Of a DNA stretch of 64,000 bases, positions 23,677 through 32,515 are shown piece by piece. The translations under genes and the position numbers were made by a program. Positions within the stretch are counted from its first letter, which is position 1; every line of letters starts with the position of its first letter. Origin of the DNA: CAYNRE01 sp964399535 (GTDB lineage: Bacteria; Planctomycetota; Planctomycetia; Pirellulales; CAYNRE01); the NCBI GenBank assembly GCA_964399535.1, contig CAYNRE010000037.1:62001-126000 (forward strand), read 5' to 3'. The notes beneath the pieces are model-generated. The model did no database searches. It had not been told where the DNA came from and saw nothing but the letters and a program-made list of their open reading frames with translations.

Positions 23677-25776
23677 ATGGCGCTACGCAACGTCGAGTCG
23701 ATCCGCAACGTGGCATTTGTCGGACATGGGAGCAGCGGTAAGACGACGCTGATCGACCTGCTCTTGAACAAGACCGGTGCAGTGGCTCGGCCCGCTCATG
23801 TCGACGACGGGACCAGCATCTGCGACTTCGATGACGAAGAGAAGGTGCACAAACATTCGTTCGAGTCCAAGCTGGTTCACCTGGACCACGCCGGTTTGCG
23901 ATTTCAAATTCTCGACACGCCCGGCTACCCGGATTTCATCGGCCACACGATCGGCGCGATGCGAGGGGTAGAGACCGCCGTCATCGTGGTCAACGCCCAT
24001 GCCGGGATCGAGGTGAATACCCGCCGGGTGTTTCAGGAAGCGGGGCAAGCGGGCCTGGGGCGGATCGTCGCCATCAACAAGATGGACCAGGAGAACATCG
24101 ATTTCCCCAGGCTGATCGAGCAGCTTAAAAGCCAGTTCGGCAATGCCTGTTCGCTGCTGACCGTGCCCATCGGTTGCGGGCCCGATTTCAAAGGGGTGGT
24201 AAGCGTGCTGCACCCCCCTCAGGATACGCCGGGCGCGCTGGTCGATCTGGCCGCGGCCCACGAGAAGCTGATCGAGTCGATCGTCGAGGTCGACGAGAAC
24301 GTGATGGAGCGCTACTTCGGCGGCGATGAGCCCGAGGATGCCGAGATTCATGGGCTGATTCACCGCGCCATTGCCGATGGCACGCTGATTCCCGTGGTTT
24401 GTCTCTCGGCCCGGCAAGACCGGGGCGTGAGCGAATTGCTCGATGCGCTGGAGCTTGCCGCGCTACCGCCACAAATGGTTACCCGCCGCGCGAAAACGGC
24501 CGACGGCGCCACCGTCGAGGTGCAGTGCGACCCGGCAGGGCCGCTCGTGGCCCAGGTGTTCAAAACCCGGATCGACCCGTTCGTTCACAAGCTGAATTTC
24601 ATTCGCGTATTCTCGGGCACCGTCAAGAAGGACGACACCGTGCACCTTTCCGGGGTGCGCAAGCCGGTGAAGCTGGCGCAGCTACTCGAGGTTCAGGCCA
24701 ACGAAACTCACCCGGTCGATCTGGCGGGCCCAGGCGCGATCGTGGCCGTGGCCAAGACCGAGGATCTGCACACCGGCAGCTCGCTAGGGGATTACACGCT
24801 CGATCCGATCCCCTTCCCCACGCCGATGGTGGGGTTGGCCGCCGCGCCGAAAAGCCGGGGCGACGAGGCAAAACTGTCGGGTTCGCTTCACAAGATTTGC
24901 GAGGAAGATCCCACGTTTCGCCTGGATCACGATTTGCAGACCAAGGAGCTGGTCATCACCGGCATGAGCGAGCTGCACCTGCATGTGATTCTCGAACGAC
25001 TCAAGCGACGCGACAAGGTCGAGGTACAAACCCACGAACCGAAAATTCCCTACCGCGAAACGGTGCAGGGCCCGGGCGAGGGAAGTTATCGCCACAAGAA
25101 ACAAACCGGAGGCCGCGGCCAGTTCGGCGAGGTGCACATCCGCATACTGCCGTTTCCCTCGACACTTTCGCCCAGCGAGTTCTGCACCAAGGAGCGGTTC
25201 CCCTCGATGCGCGAATTTCACTTCGACGAGCGGCACCACTTCCTCTGGGTCGATTCGATCGTAGGGGGCACCATTCCCAACAACTTTCTCCCGGCCGTGG
25301 AGAAAGGGTTCAAAGACCGGCTCCAGCGCGGCGTGATTGCCGGCTACCCGGTGGAAAACGTGTGCGTCGAAGTGCACTTCGGCAAGCACCATCCGGTCGA
25401 CAGCTCGGAAGCAGCCTTCAAAACTGCCGGTTCGATGGCCTTCCGCAACGTGTTTCAGGAATGCAAACCCGGCCTCCTGGAGCCGATCGTCAAACTCCAC
25501 GTAACGGTGCCCGGCGAGAAGGTGGGAGACGTCAACAGCGACATGTCGGGCAGACGGGGCCGAGTGCTGGGTATGGATTCGGCCGGCGGCGACATGCAAA
25601 CCGTGACGGTCGAGGTGCCTCTGGCCGAAGTGACCACCTACGCCCGCAGCCTCTCCAGCATGACCGGTGGCCAGGGAAGCTACACCATGGAGTTTTCGCA
25701 CTACGACCTGGTGCCCGGCAATGTCCAGAAGCAGATCGTGGAAAAGGCCGTGCTGCGCGAGGAGGAAGAGGATTAA
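23677..25776 (+). CDS. EF-G-like translation factor paralogue
   Basis: A 699-residue GTPase with full EF-G domain order. G1 is GHGSSGKTT, G3 is DTPGYPDF and G4 is NKMD. The switch I region lacks the RGITI sequence typical of canonical EF-G (here DDEEKVHKHSF), as in the EF-G-2 subgroup. Domain IV retains the KKQTGGRGQFGEV pattern. It is probably a secondary factor, not the main translocase. The ATG at 23677 has AGGGGGAA upstream. No str-operon neighbours (rpsL, rpsG, tuf) are present, supporting paralogue status. Confidence 0.88.
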   Translation: MALRNVESIRNVAFVGHGSSGKTTLIDLLLNKTGAVARPAHVDDGTSICDFDDEEKVHKHSFESKLVHLDHAGLRFQILDTPGYPDFIGHTIGAMRGVETAVIVVNAHAGIEVNTRRVFQEAGQAGLGRIVAINKMDQENIDFPRLIEQLKSQFGNACSLLTVPIGCGPDFKGVVSVLHPPQDTPGALVDLAAAHEKLIESIVEVDENVMERYFGGDEPEDAEIHGLIHRAIADGTLIPVVCLSARQDRGVSELLDALELAALPPQMVTRRAKTADGATVEVQCDPAGPLVAQVFKTRIDPFVHKLNFIRVFSGTVKKDDTVHLSGVRKPVKLAQLLEVQANETHPVDLAGPGAIVAVAKTEDLHTGSSLGDYTLDPIPFPTPMVGLAAAPKSRGDEAKLSGSLHKICEEDPTFRLDHDLQTKELVITGMSELHLHVILERLKRRDKVEVQTHEPKIPYRETVQGPGEGSYRHKKQTGGRGQFGEVHIRILPFPSTLSPSEFCTKERFPSMREFHFDERHHFLWVDSIVGGTIPNNFLPAVEKGFKDRLQRGVIAGYPVENVCVEVHFGKHHPVDSSEAAFKTAGSMAFRNVFQECKPGLLEPIVKLHVTVPGEKVGDVNSDMSGRRGRVLGMDSAGGDMQTVTVEVPLAEVTTYARSLSSMTGGQGSYTMEFSHYDLVPGNVQKQIVEKAVLREEEED

Positions 25777-26376
25777 CCTCGCCACCCGCATGGGCTCACC
25801 GGGCACTGGGTACCGAGCAGGGGGCGCTCGCCCGATGGGCAGCCCCCAGCTTGGCGGGCCGCGCCCCGGTTTTCCGCTCAACTCGGCCCGGCTCGCCAGA
25901 CGAATTTAACCCTAGCTTGCTTGAATCTGCCGGTTATCGGGCCTAGCATATCGCGCGGAGTCGAGCGAGCCCGGGCCGGCAAACCTTGCCCGGCTTACCT
26001 GCTTCACCGCATTCCTTCTGCCGCAAGGCCAAGCCATGCATCATCGGCGACCCCATTTCTGGTTGGGTTGCGCTCGCTGGTCCTGTTCGGGCTAAACCAT
26101 TGCCCTCCGGCAACATGGCCCCCACCCCGATGACAGCGGCCGCCAGCCTGTGATCGGCCGTTTCGACAGGTCCCGGATGCCGAGCCGAACGAGGCCGGCC
26201 GGGTAGTCCCGCGCGGTTCGCTAGCCTAGCGGCAGCCCCTGGGCGGGCCCCTGAAAAAACCGATTGGCGCCGGCCCCCAAAGCGAGCCGGCCAGTAATTG
26301 GGCCGTATCATCCCCGAGAAGAACCGAGCACCTTGGCCGGCGCAAGCCGGTTTTCGGCACGAGTGGAGCAATCGTC
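25777..26376. other. 600-bp gap upstream of the serine acetyltransferase gene
   Basis: No frame on either strand encodes a recognisable protein. A short hairpin with a GCAA tetraloop (stem 26337-26341 with 26346-26350) followed by four Ts lies 23 bases before the downstream ATG and could act as an attenuator or terminator. Confidence 0.4.
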
Positions 26377-27336
26377 ATGGCTTCCGACCCGACGCGTAAA
26401 GAGCAACTGCCCGAGCTGACGCAGCGCATCGTCGACACCTATCGCAGCATTCCCTCCACCTCGCACCTGGGGCATTGCCCGCTGCCGAATTACAAAATCG
26501 TGATCGAAGTGGTGGAAGAGCTGAAAGAAATTCTGTACCCGGGCTATCGCCGCCGCGAGGGGCTGCACCTGGGCAATGTGCTGTATCACGTGGGCGACCT
26601 GGTCGACAGTTTGCATGACAAGCTCACCACGCAGATTGCCCGGGCCATTCGCCACGAAACTCGGGGCAAGGCTGGCTGCGAGTTGGACGAGGCCGACTAC
26701 GATGCCCTGGGACAAGCCAAGGCCATTTTATTCCTGGAACGTCTGCCGGAAGTGCGGCGGATGCTGGCGCTCGATGCCCAGGCCGCGTACGAGGGCGACC
26801 CAGCCGTAAAAAACGTGGACGAAGTGATCTTTTGCTACCCCGGGCTCGAAGCCGTGACGATTTTTCGCCTGGCCCACGAACTTTACCAGCTCGAGGTTCC
26901 GCTCATTCCCCGGATGATGACCGAGTGGGCCCATTCCAAGACGGGCATCGATATTCATCCCGGCGCGCGGATCGGCGAGCGCTTTTTCATCGACCACGGC
27001 ACCGGCGTGGTGATCGGTCAAACCTGTGAGATTGGTGACCAGGTGAAGCTGTATCAGGGCGTGACGCTGGGGGCGATCAGCTTCCCGGTCGACGGCGAGG
27101 GGGCCCTCATTCGAGGCGCCAAGCGCCACCCGACGATTGAAGACCGGGTCGTGATTTACGCCAACGCCACGATCTTGGGAGGATCCACGGTGATTGGCCA
27201 CGACTCCGTGGTCGGTTCCAACGTGTGGCTCACCCGCAGCGTCGCGCCGCACACCACCGTGGTTCTCGAGAAACCCAAGCTGCGAATGCGGGCTGAAATC
27301 GAGGAACTGCAGGAGGAGCTGAACTACCAAATCTAG
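26377..27336 (+). CDS. cysE: Serine O-acetyltransferase
   Basis: Acetylates serine with acetyl-CoA as the first step of cysteine synthesis. The 319-residue protein has an alpha-helical N-terminal half and a C-terminal left-handed beta-helix built from hexapeptide repeats. The catalytic His-Asp region is GIDIHPGARIGERFFIDHGTG. A serine-acetyltransferase insertion follows (LGAISFPVDGEGALIRGAKRHPTI), resembling the long EpsC-type enzymes. The ATG at 26377 sits close to a GTGGAGC site. No cysK is adjacent. Confidence 0.9.
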   Translation: MASDPTRKEQLPELTQRIVDTYRSIPSTSHLGHCPLPNYKIVIEVVEELKEILYPGYRRREGLHLGNVLYHVGDLVDSLHDKLTTQIARAIRHETRGKAGCELDEADYDALGQAKAILFLERLPEVRRMLALDAQAAYEGDPAVKNVDEVIFCYPGLEAVTIFRLAHELYQLEVPLIPRMMTEWAHSKTGIDIHPGARIGERFFIDHGTGVVIGQTCEIGDQVKLYQGVTLGAISFPVDGEGALIRGAKRHPTIEDRVVIYANATILGGSTVIGHDSVVGSNVWLTRSVAPHTTVVLEKPKLRMRAEIEELQEELNYQI

Positions 27337-27563
27337 GCGTTGGATTCGGCCGGCTCGTTGCACCCCCCGGTGGGTGCGGCGGTGTCGCTCGGCCGGAGCG
27401 CCCACCGGCGGGGCGCCCGGCGGAAACTGCTTGCCGCCCACCGGCGATTGCCGGTAGCGTAACCACACGGGCAGCCCGCTCGGGTAGGGCAGCCGGGAAA
27501 CACTGGCTTCGTCTCGGCCGCGTCGGGTGTACCTGGCGCGTCCGGGGCGAGAGGCGGCTGCCG

Positions 27564-29318
27564 ATGTGGTGGGGGCCCTTGGTTCGCCTGGAGTTGCGGG
27601 TGGCCTCGCGCCGCCTGCGCACCTGGCTGGGTCGAATGGGGGCGGCCTTGTTGGTGTTGTTCGTGCTCTGGGCCGTGTACCGCCCCTGGGTCGACTCCCA
27701 AGGAGAAGTGCGGCTCGAGCAAATCGCCAGCCTGGGGCGTTTCTTTTCGGGGGCCATAACCTGGCTTCAGTTGGCGGCGATTTTGGTGCTGGCCCCCGCC
27801 GGGGCGGCCACGGCCGTGCCCCGAGCCGCCGAGTGTCGCAGGCTGGAAACGATCCTCTGCACCGATCTTTCCAGTCGTGAACTGGTGCTGGGCTACCTGG
27901 TGGGCAGAATCCTTCCCTTGGCCGCCGCGCTGGCCGCCGCGGCCCCCGTGCTGGCCTGTTCGGTGATGTTGGGGGGAGTTGATCTGCGCCGGCTGCTGCA
28001 GGCCGAATGCTTACTCGGGGCAACCCTGGTCTCAACCTCGGCCATCGCCCAGGCCGTTGGCCTGGGGGCTCGCCGCAGTCGCGACGCGATGGCTCGCGGC
28101 TACTTGGCGCTGTTGCTGCTGCTTTGGCTGCCCTGGCTGCTCGCTCAAGCGGCGAGTCGAATCGGGCTGCCCCGGAGTTGGAGCGATCCGGCGCTTGAGG
28201 TGCTCTGGGCCGGCCACCCTTTTCTGGTACTGCGCGAACTTTTGAGCTCGACTTCAAGCCGGCAGGGATCGCCCCTGCGAGAACTGCTCGGCCTGCTGGC
28301 CTTGCAAGGGCTGGCCAGCGTCGTGGCGGTTGGCTGGTCGGCCTGGCGGCTCCGCCGTCTTCCGCAAACGAGCGAGCTACCGCGCCGCAACTGGCTGCCC
28401 AATTGGCGCTGGCCGAGGCCCGCCGTGGGGCGCTGGCCCATACTGTGGAAAGAGCTTTGGGTCGAGCGCTCGCGCGGGGCCACCCTGGTGCTGACTCGCC
28501 TGGGCGGCCTGGCGATCGTGGGGGGCTGCCTGCTGGCCTCGTGGAGCTTGCACGAGCAGGCGTTTGCCGGGACTCTCTTGTGGCACGATCTGGCCACGAA
28601 CCATTTGGCGATCTCGATCCTGATTGCCTGGTTCTCGTTGGCCGCTGTCGTGCTCCGCGCCAGCGGGTCGGTAAGCACCGAGCGCGATCGAGACTGCTGG
28701 ACCGTTCTGCTCGGCACCCCGCTTTCGGCTCGCGAGATCGTGGCCGGCAAAGTTCTGGGTGGCCTGGCCCCCCTGGTCTGGATCCTGCCGGTTTGGTTGT
28801 TGCTCTATGGCATCGCCGCTCTGCACGAGCCCCGGCTTTGGCCGCAGCTACCGATTACCCTTTCCGTTTGGTGGCTGCTGGGAATTTGTGCATCGGCCTG
28901 GGGAGTGCAGCTTTCGCTCCACCTTTCGACCGCGGCCCGAGCGGCGCTGGCCGCGCTAGCGCTTTGGATATTGGCCAGCGGCGGGTACCTGATCTGCTGC
29001 GGACCGTTGCTGGTGGTGGCGACGCTCGGTTCTTGGCTGCCGTACGAGCTGACGGTGATGCCCATGTTGCCGCTGCTGTTGGCCTACCCATCGCTGGTGG
29101 CGCTGTCGGCCGATATCGTGGCCGATTTATCGCTCCTGGCCGTCGAGGGCTCAACGCGGCTGGGGCCTGTGGTGGCGTTCGGGGTGGCGCTGGCAGGCTA
29201 CCTTGGCCTGGGCCTGGGCGTTTGGGCCAGCACCACGAGCAGCTTTGCCGACGCCTGCGACCGGTTCGAGAATCAGCCTGCCCGGCGCTCCCGACCCGAC
29301 CCAACCGATCGCGGCTGA
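27564..29318 (+). CDS. ABC-2-type membrane permease
   Basis: 584 residues with about twelve hydrophobic helices in two similar halves. Each half has a cytoplasmic loop containing AECRRLETILCTDLSSRELVLGY or the equivalent TERDRDCWTVLLGTPLSAREI. This 'cleavage of type, then remodelled loop' pattern is typical of ABC-2/CcmB-like exporter permeases found in planctomycetes. No ATP-binding subunit lies next to it, so its partner must be elsewhere. Its end faces the ATP synthase operon, with the inverted-repeat element in between. Confidence 0.75.
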   Translation: MWWGPLVRLELRVASRRLRTWLGRMGAALLVLFVLWAVYRPWVDSQGEVRLEQIASLGRFFSGAITWLQLAAILVLAPAGAATAVPRAAECRRLETILCTDLSSRELVLGYLVGRILPLAAALAAAAPVLACSVMLGGVDLRRLLQAECLLGATLVSTSAIAQAVGLGARRSRDAMARGYLALLLLLWLPWLLAQAASRIGLPRSWSDPALEVLWAGHPFLVLRELLSSTSSRQGSPLRELLGLLALQGLASVVAVGWSAWRLRRLPQTSELPRRNWLPNWRWPRPAVGRWPILWKELWVERSRGATLVLTRLGGLAIVGGCLLASWSLHEQAFAGTLLWHDLATNHLAISILIAWFSLAAVVLRASGSVSTERDRDCWTVLLGTPLSAREIVAGKVLGGLAPLVWILPVWLLLYGIAALHEPRLWPQLPITLSVWWLLGICASAWGVQLSLHLSTAARAALAALALWILASGGYLICCGPLLVVATLGSWLPYELTVMPMLPLLLAYPSLVALSADIVADLSLLAVEGSTRLGPVVAFGVALAGYLGLGLGVWASTTSSFADACDRFENQPARRSRPDPTDRG

Positions 29319-29436
29319 CGCGCTCGTCGCTAGGGCGCATCGCGGTGGCTCGGCGCCGCCGGCGGCCATGGGTGAGCGCCGGCAGCGAGCTGGTCGCCCG
29401 GCGAATTGCGAAGATAACTTGCGCCGCGAGGGACCC

Positions 29437-29594
29437 CTAGCAGTCGGTTGAAATATGCCCTCGCGGCCTATTTCAACCAGCACCAAGCGCCGAGCCAAGC
29501 TGGTCGCGGCTCGCAAAATAACGACTTGCGTCGTTGTTTTGGCATCGCATCCCTGCGAGGACGCAGCCCGATGAAACCTTCAACGGGCTGCTAG
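29437..29594. mobile_element. MITE-like element with 16-bp terminal inverted repeats and three hairpins
   Basis: A 158-bp segment bounded by CTAG-starting inverted repeats, 29437-29452 and 29579-29594, that match at 14 of 16 positions. Inside are an exact 8-bp repeat (29448-29455 with 29469-29476), a 6-bp hairpin (29520-29525 with 29530-29535) and an 8-bp hairpin (29563-29570 with 29584-29591). No ORF. The right end supplies the TAG stop of atpC. I see no other copy in this window. Confidence 0.55.
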
Positions 29595-29992
29595 CGCCGC
29601 TCGTGCGTTGCGACCCGCAGTTGTGCCCGGGCCTGGTCGACTTGCCGCTGCCGAATGGCCAGCATTTCGTCGCCCGTGGCGGGGCGCTTCTTGGCCACTT
29701 CGAGCAGCTCGCGGGCAACGCCCGGATCGAGCAGGGGGGCCGCGACCGCTCGCGAGGTCATAATGGAAACCAGGTTATCGTGCACCTGGACGAAACCACC
29801 ATCGACGTAGTAGCGCTCGGTGTGGCTTCCGTTGCGAATGCGCAGTTCGCCGAACCCCAGCCGGCCGATGAGTGGGCTATGGCCGGGGCCAATGCCGATT
29901 TCGCCGTCGTACAAAGGAAGCGCCACGAAGTCGGCCGGCTCGTTCAGGGCCGTGGCCTCGGGCGTGACGACAATGCATTTCAGTTGGCTCAT
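29591..29992 (-). CDS. atpC: ATP synthase F1 subunit epsilon
   Basis: The epsilon subunit regulates the rotor. The 133-residue protein begins MSQLKCIVVTPEATAL and has the N-terminal beta-sandwich (PLYDGEIGIGPGHSPLIGRLGFGELRI) and C-terminal helices. The ATG overlaps the atpD stop as ATGA, so the genes are coupled. The stop codon TAG lies inside the terminal inverted repeat of the element at 29437-29594. Confidence 0.93.
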   Translation of the reverse strand: MSQLKCIVVTPEATALNEPADFVALPLYDGEIGIGPGHSPLIGRLGFGELRIRNGSHTERYYVDGGFVQVHDNLVSIMTSRAVAAPLLDPGVARELLEVAKKRPATGDEMLAIRQRQVDQARAQLRVATHERR

Positions 29993-31458
29993 TTGCCCAC
30001 CTTGGCCTGGAGCTTCTTGTATTGCTCCTCGGCTTGTTCGATCGGGCCGACGTACATGAAGGCGTCTTCGGAGAGGTGGTCCCACTTGCCGTCGGCGATT
30101 TCCTCGAAGCTGCGGATCGTGTCCGCCATCGAGGTGATTTCGCCGGGGCGGCCCGTGAACTGCTCCGCCACCAGGAACGGTTGCGACAGGAAGCGCTCCA
30201 TGCGGCGAGCGCGGTGCACCACGAGCTTGTCTTCCTCGCTCAACTCGTCGACGCCCAGAATGGCGATGATGTCTTTCAGTTCGCGGTAGCGCTGCAGGGT
30301 CTTCTGCACCCGGCGGGCGATTGCGTAATGGCGCTCGCCCACGTAGGCCGGGTCGAGAATGCGGCTCGACGAGGCCAGCGGATCCACGGCCGGATAGATG
30401 CCCTTTTCGGCGATCGAGCGCTCCAGATAGATAAAGGCGTCGAGCTGACCGAAGGCCGCGGCCGGGGCCGGATCGGTGGGGTCGTCGGCCGGCACGTACA
30501 CGGCCTGCACCGAGGTAATGGCGCCCTTGTTCGTCGAGCAGATTCGCTCCTGCAGCGCGCCCATTTCCGTGGCCAGCGTCGGCTGGTAACCCACGGCCGA
30601 GGGCATCCGGCCCAACAAGGCCGAGACCTCGCTACCGGCCTGCGAGAAGCGGAAGATATTGTCGATGAACAGCAGCACGTCGGTACCGGTCGAGTCGCGG
30701 AAGTACTCGGCCATGGTCAGCGCCGAGAGGGCCACCCGCAGCCGGGCTCCCGGCGGCTCGTTCATCTGGCCGAACACCATGCAGGTTTGTTCGATCACGG
30801 CCCGGCCGGTGTCGCCGATCTTGGCTTCCTGCATTTCGATCCAGAGGTCGGTTCCCTCGCGGGTCCGCTCTCCCACGCCGGCGAACACCGAAAAGCCGCC
30901 GTACGAACTGGCGATACGGGCGATCAACTCCTGCAGAATCACCGTCTTGCCCAAACCGGCACCACCGAACAGGCCGGCCTTGCCGCCGCGGACGAAGGGA
31001 GTGAGCAGGTCGATGACCTTAATGCCGGTTTCGAATAACTCAGTCTTGGTCGACAAATCGGTGACCTTGGGGGCCTCGCGATGAATGGGCCAGTTCTCAT
31101 CGGCCACGACCGGGCCGCGCTCGTCGATCGGATCGCCCAGCAGGTTGAAGACTCGGCCGAGCGTTCCCTTGCCCACGGGCACGGTCACGGGCGAGCCGGT
31201 GTCGATGCACTCCTGGCCGCGCATCATGCCGTCGGTCGAACCCAGGGCCACGCAGCGTACCCGTCCGCCCCCCAAGTGCTGCTGCACTTCGCCGGTCAGG
31301 TTGAGCTTCACGCCCTTGTGTTCGGAGCTAACCTTCACGGCGTTGTAGATGGCCGGCAGTTTGTTTTCGGGGAACTCGACGTCGAAGGTCGATCCGATCA
31401 CCTGGGTGATGTGCCCGACCGTTCCGGCGGTGCCCTTGGTTTGGGTCATCGTTGCCAT
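29989..31458 (-). CDS. atpD: ATP synthase F1 subunit beta
   Basis: The catalytic subunit, 489 residues. The P-loop is GLFGGAGLGKTV, the DELSEED lever reads DELSEEDKL, and PLDERGPV-like and ALTMAEYFRD segments are present. About 20 N-terminal residues are polar before the beta-barrel. The gene overlaps atpC by four bases and follows atpG after 81 bp. Confidence 0.97.
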   Translation of the reverse strand: MATMTQTKGTAGTVGHITQVIGSTFDVEFPENKLPAIYNAVKVSSEHKGVKLNLTGEVQQHLGGGRVRCVALGSTDGMMRGQECIDTGSPVTVPVGKGTLGRVFNLLGDPIDERGPVVADENWPIHREAPKVTDLSTKTELFETGIKVIDLLTPFVRGGKAGLFGGAGLGKTVILQELIARIASSYGGFSVFAGVGERTREGTDLWIEMQEAKIGDTGRAVIEQTCMVFGQMNEPPGARLRVALSALTMAEYFRDSTGTDVLLFIDNIFRFSQAGSEVSALLGRMPSAVGYQPTLATEMGALQERICSTNKGAITSVQAVYVPADDPTDPAPAAAFGQLDAFIYLERSIAEKGIYPAVDPLASSSRILDPAYVGERHYAIARRVQKTLQRYRELKDIIAILGVDELSEEDKLVVHRARRMERFLSQPFLVAEQFTGRPGEITSMADTIRSFEEIADGKWDHLSEDAFMYVGPIEQAEEQYKKLQAKVGK

Positions 31459-31539
31459 GATCTGTTTCTCGCTCTTTTCAAGCCTTGAAGGCGGATGGTT
31501 GCAATGCGATCGCCACGCGGGCGGGACGGGATGGGCCGC

Positions 31540-32427
31540 CTAGGATTTGAGCGCCTCGACCCCGCCCAACACGTCAAGAATTTCACTGGTGATTTGCGAC
31601 TGCCGGGCCCGGTTGTAGCTCATCGAAAGCGAGCGGATCAGCCCGTCGGCGTTCTCCGTGGCGGCCTTCATGGCCACCATTCGGGCTACCTGCTCGCTCA
31701 CCGCGGCGTCCAAGAAGCACTTGAACAACTTGATCTTGAAGCTGGTCGGCACCACTTCTTCCAAAATGCTTTGCGCCGAGGGGAGAAACTCGTAGATCGA
31801 ATCGCCGTGGCCGCCCTCGTGCGCGACTTCGCCCTCGCCGGATAGCGAACCCAGGGGCAGCAGCGTTTCGACCGTTGCTTCCTGTTTGGCGACATTGAAG
31901 AACCGGGTATAGGCCACGTCGAGCCGATCGAGTTTCCCGGTGACGAACTCCTCCAGGAAACGATCGGCCAACACGTTCACCTCTTCGAAGGTCGGTTTGT
32001 CTTCAAAGTGGGTGTACGAGGCGTGGGCGATCACACCGCGAAACTTCAAACCGCTCAACCCGCGCTTGCCCGACACCTCGAGCCGGCACTGGGGAACCTG
32101 ACCCTCGAGCTCGCGCCAGCGCCCCAGGCCCTGCCGCATGACGTTCGAGTTGTAGCCGCCGCACAGCCCTCGGTTGCCGGTCAGCACCAGCAGGGTGGCG
32201 TTCTTGGGTTCGGGGCGCTCGGCCAGCAGCGGGTGGCTCACCTCGAGCCCGGCCCGGGCCAGATCGGAAACGAGCGAGGTAATCCGCTTGGTATAGGCCG
32301 TGGCCGCGTGGGCGCGATCCATCGCCTTCTTGAATCGCGCGGTGGCGATCAATTCCATCGTCCGCGTGATCTTGCGGATGTTGCGGACCGACTTGCGGCG
32401 GCGATCGAGGGCACGGGCCTTGGCCAT
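31540..32427 (-). CDS. atpG: ATP synthase F1 subunit gamma
   Basis: The central rotor shaft. The 295-residue protein begins MAKARALDRRRKSVRNIRKITRTMEL and has the GDRGLCGG-like segment TGNRGLCGGYN. It ends NRARQSQITSEILDVLGGVEAL, the family's conserved tail. The ATG at 32427 follows GGAAG; the open frame upstream to 32733 belongs to the 3' part of atpA on another frame. Confidence 0.96.
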   Translation of the reverse strand: MAKARALDRRRKSVRNIRKITRTMELIATARFKKAMDRAHAATAYTKRITSLVSDLARAGLEVSHPLLAERPEPKNATLLVLTGNRGLCGGYNSNVMRQGLGRWRELEGQVPQCRLEVSGKRGLSGLKFRGVIAHASYTHFEDKPTFEEVNVLADRFLEEFVTGKLDRLDVAYTRFFNVAKQEATVETLLPLGSLSGEGEVAHEGGHGDSIYEFLPSAQSILEEVVPTSFKIKLFKCFLDAAVSEQVARMVAMKAATENADGLIRSLSMSYNRARQSQITSEILDVLGGVEALKS

Positions 32428-32515
32428 CGGCGAATCTTCCCGAGCGTGTGAAAAACGAACGCTTGATTTCCAGTGAGCGGGCGCGTTCGGCCGGCGACCG
32501 AACTTAGGGCCCCAC

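Noticed and set aside
24399..25946. 515-codon frame inside the EF-G-like gene
   Set aside because: Same strand, shifted frame, with Arg/Pro/Gly-rich protein; it is a shadow of the real gene.
26728..28257. 509-codon minus-strand ORF over cysE and the ABC-2 permease
   Set aside because: Pro/Arg/Ser-rich shadow of two good plus-strand genes.
28580..28620. Second TGGCACG sigma-54-like start within the ABC-2 permease gene
   Set aside because: The -12 element is absent (no TTGC at the required spacing), and it lies in coding sequence.
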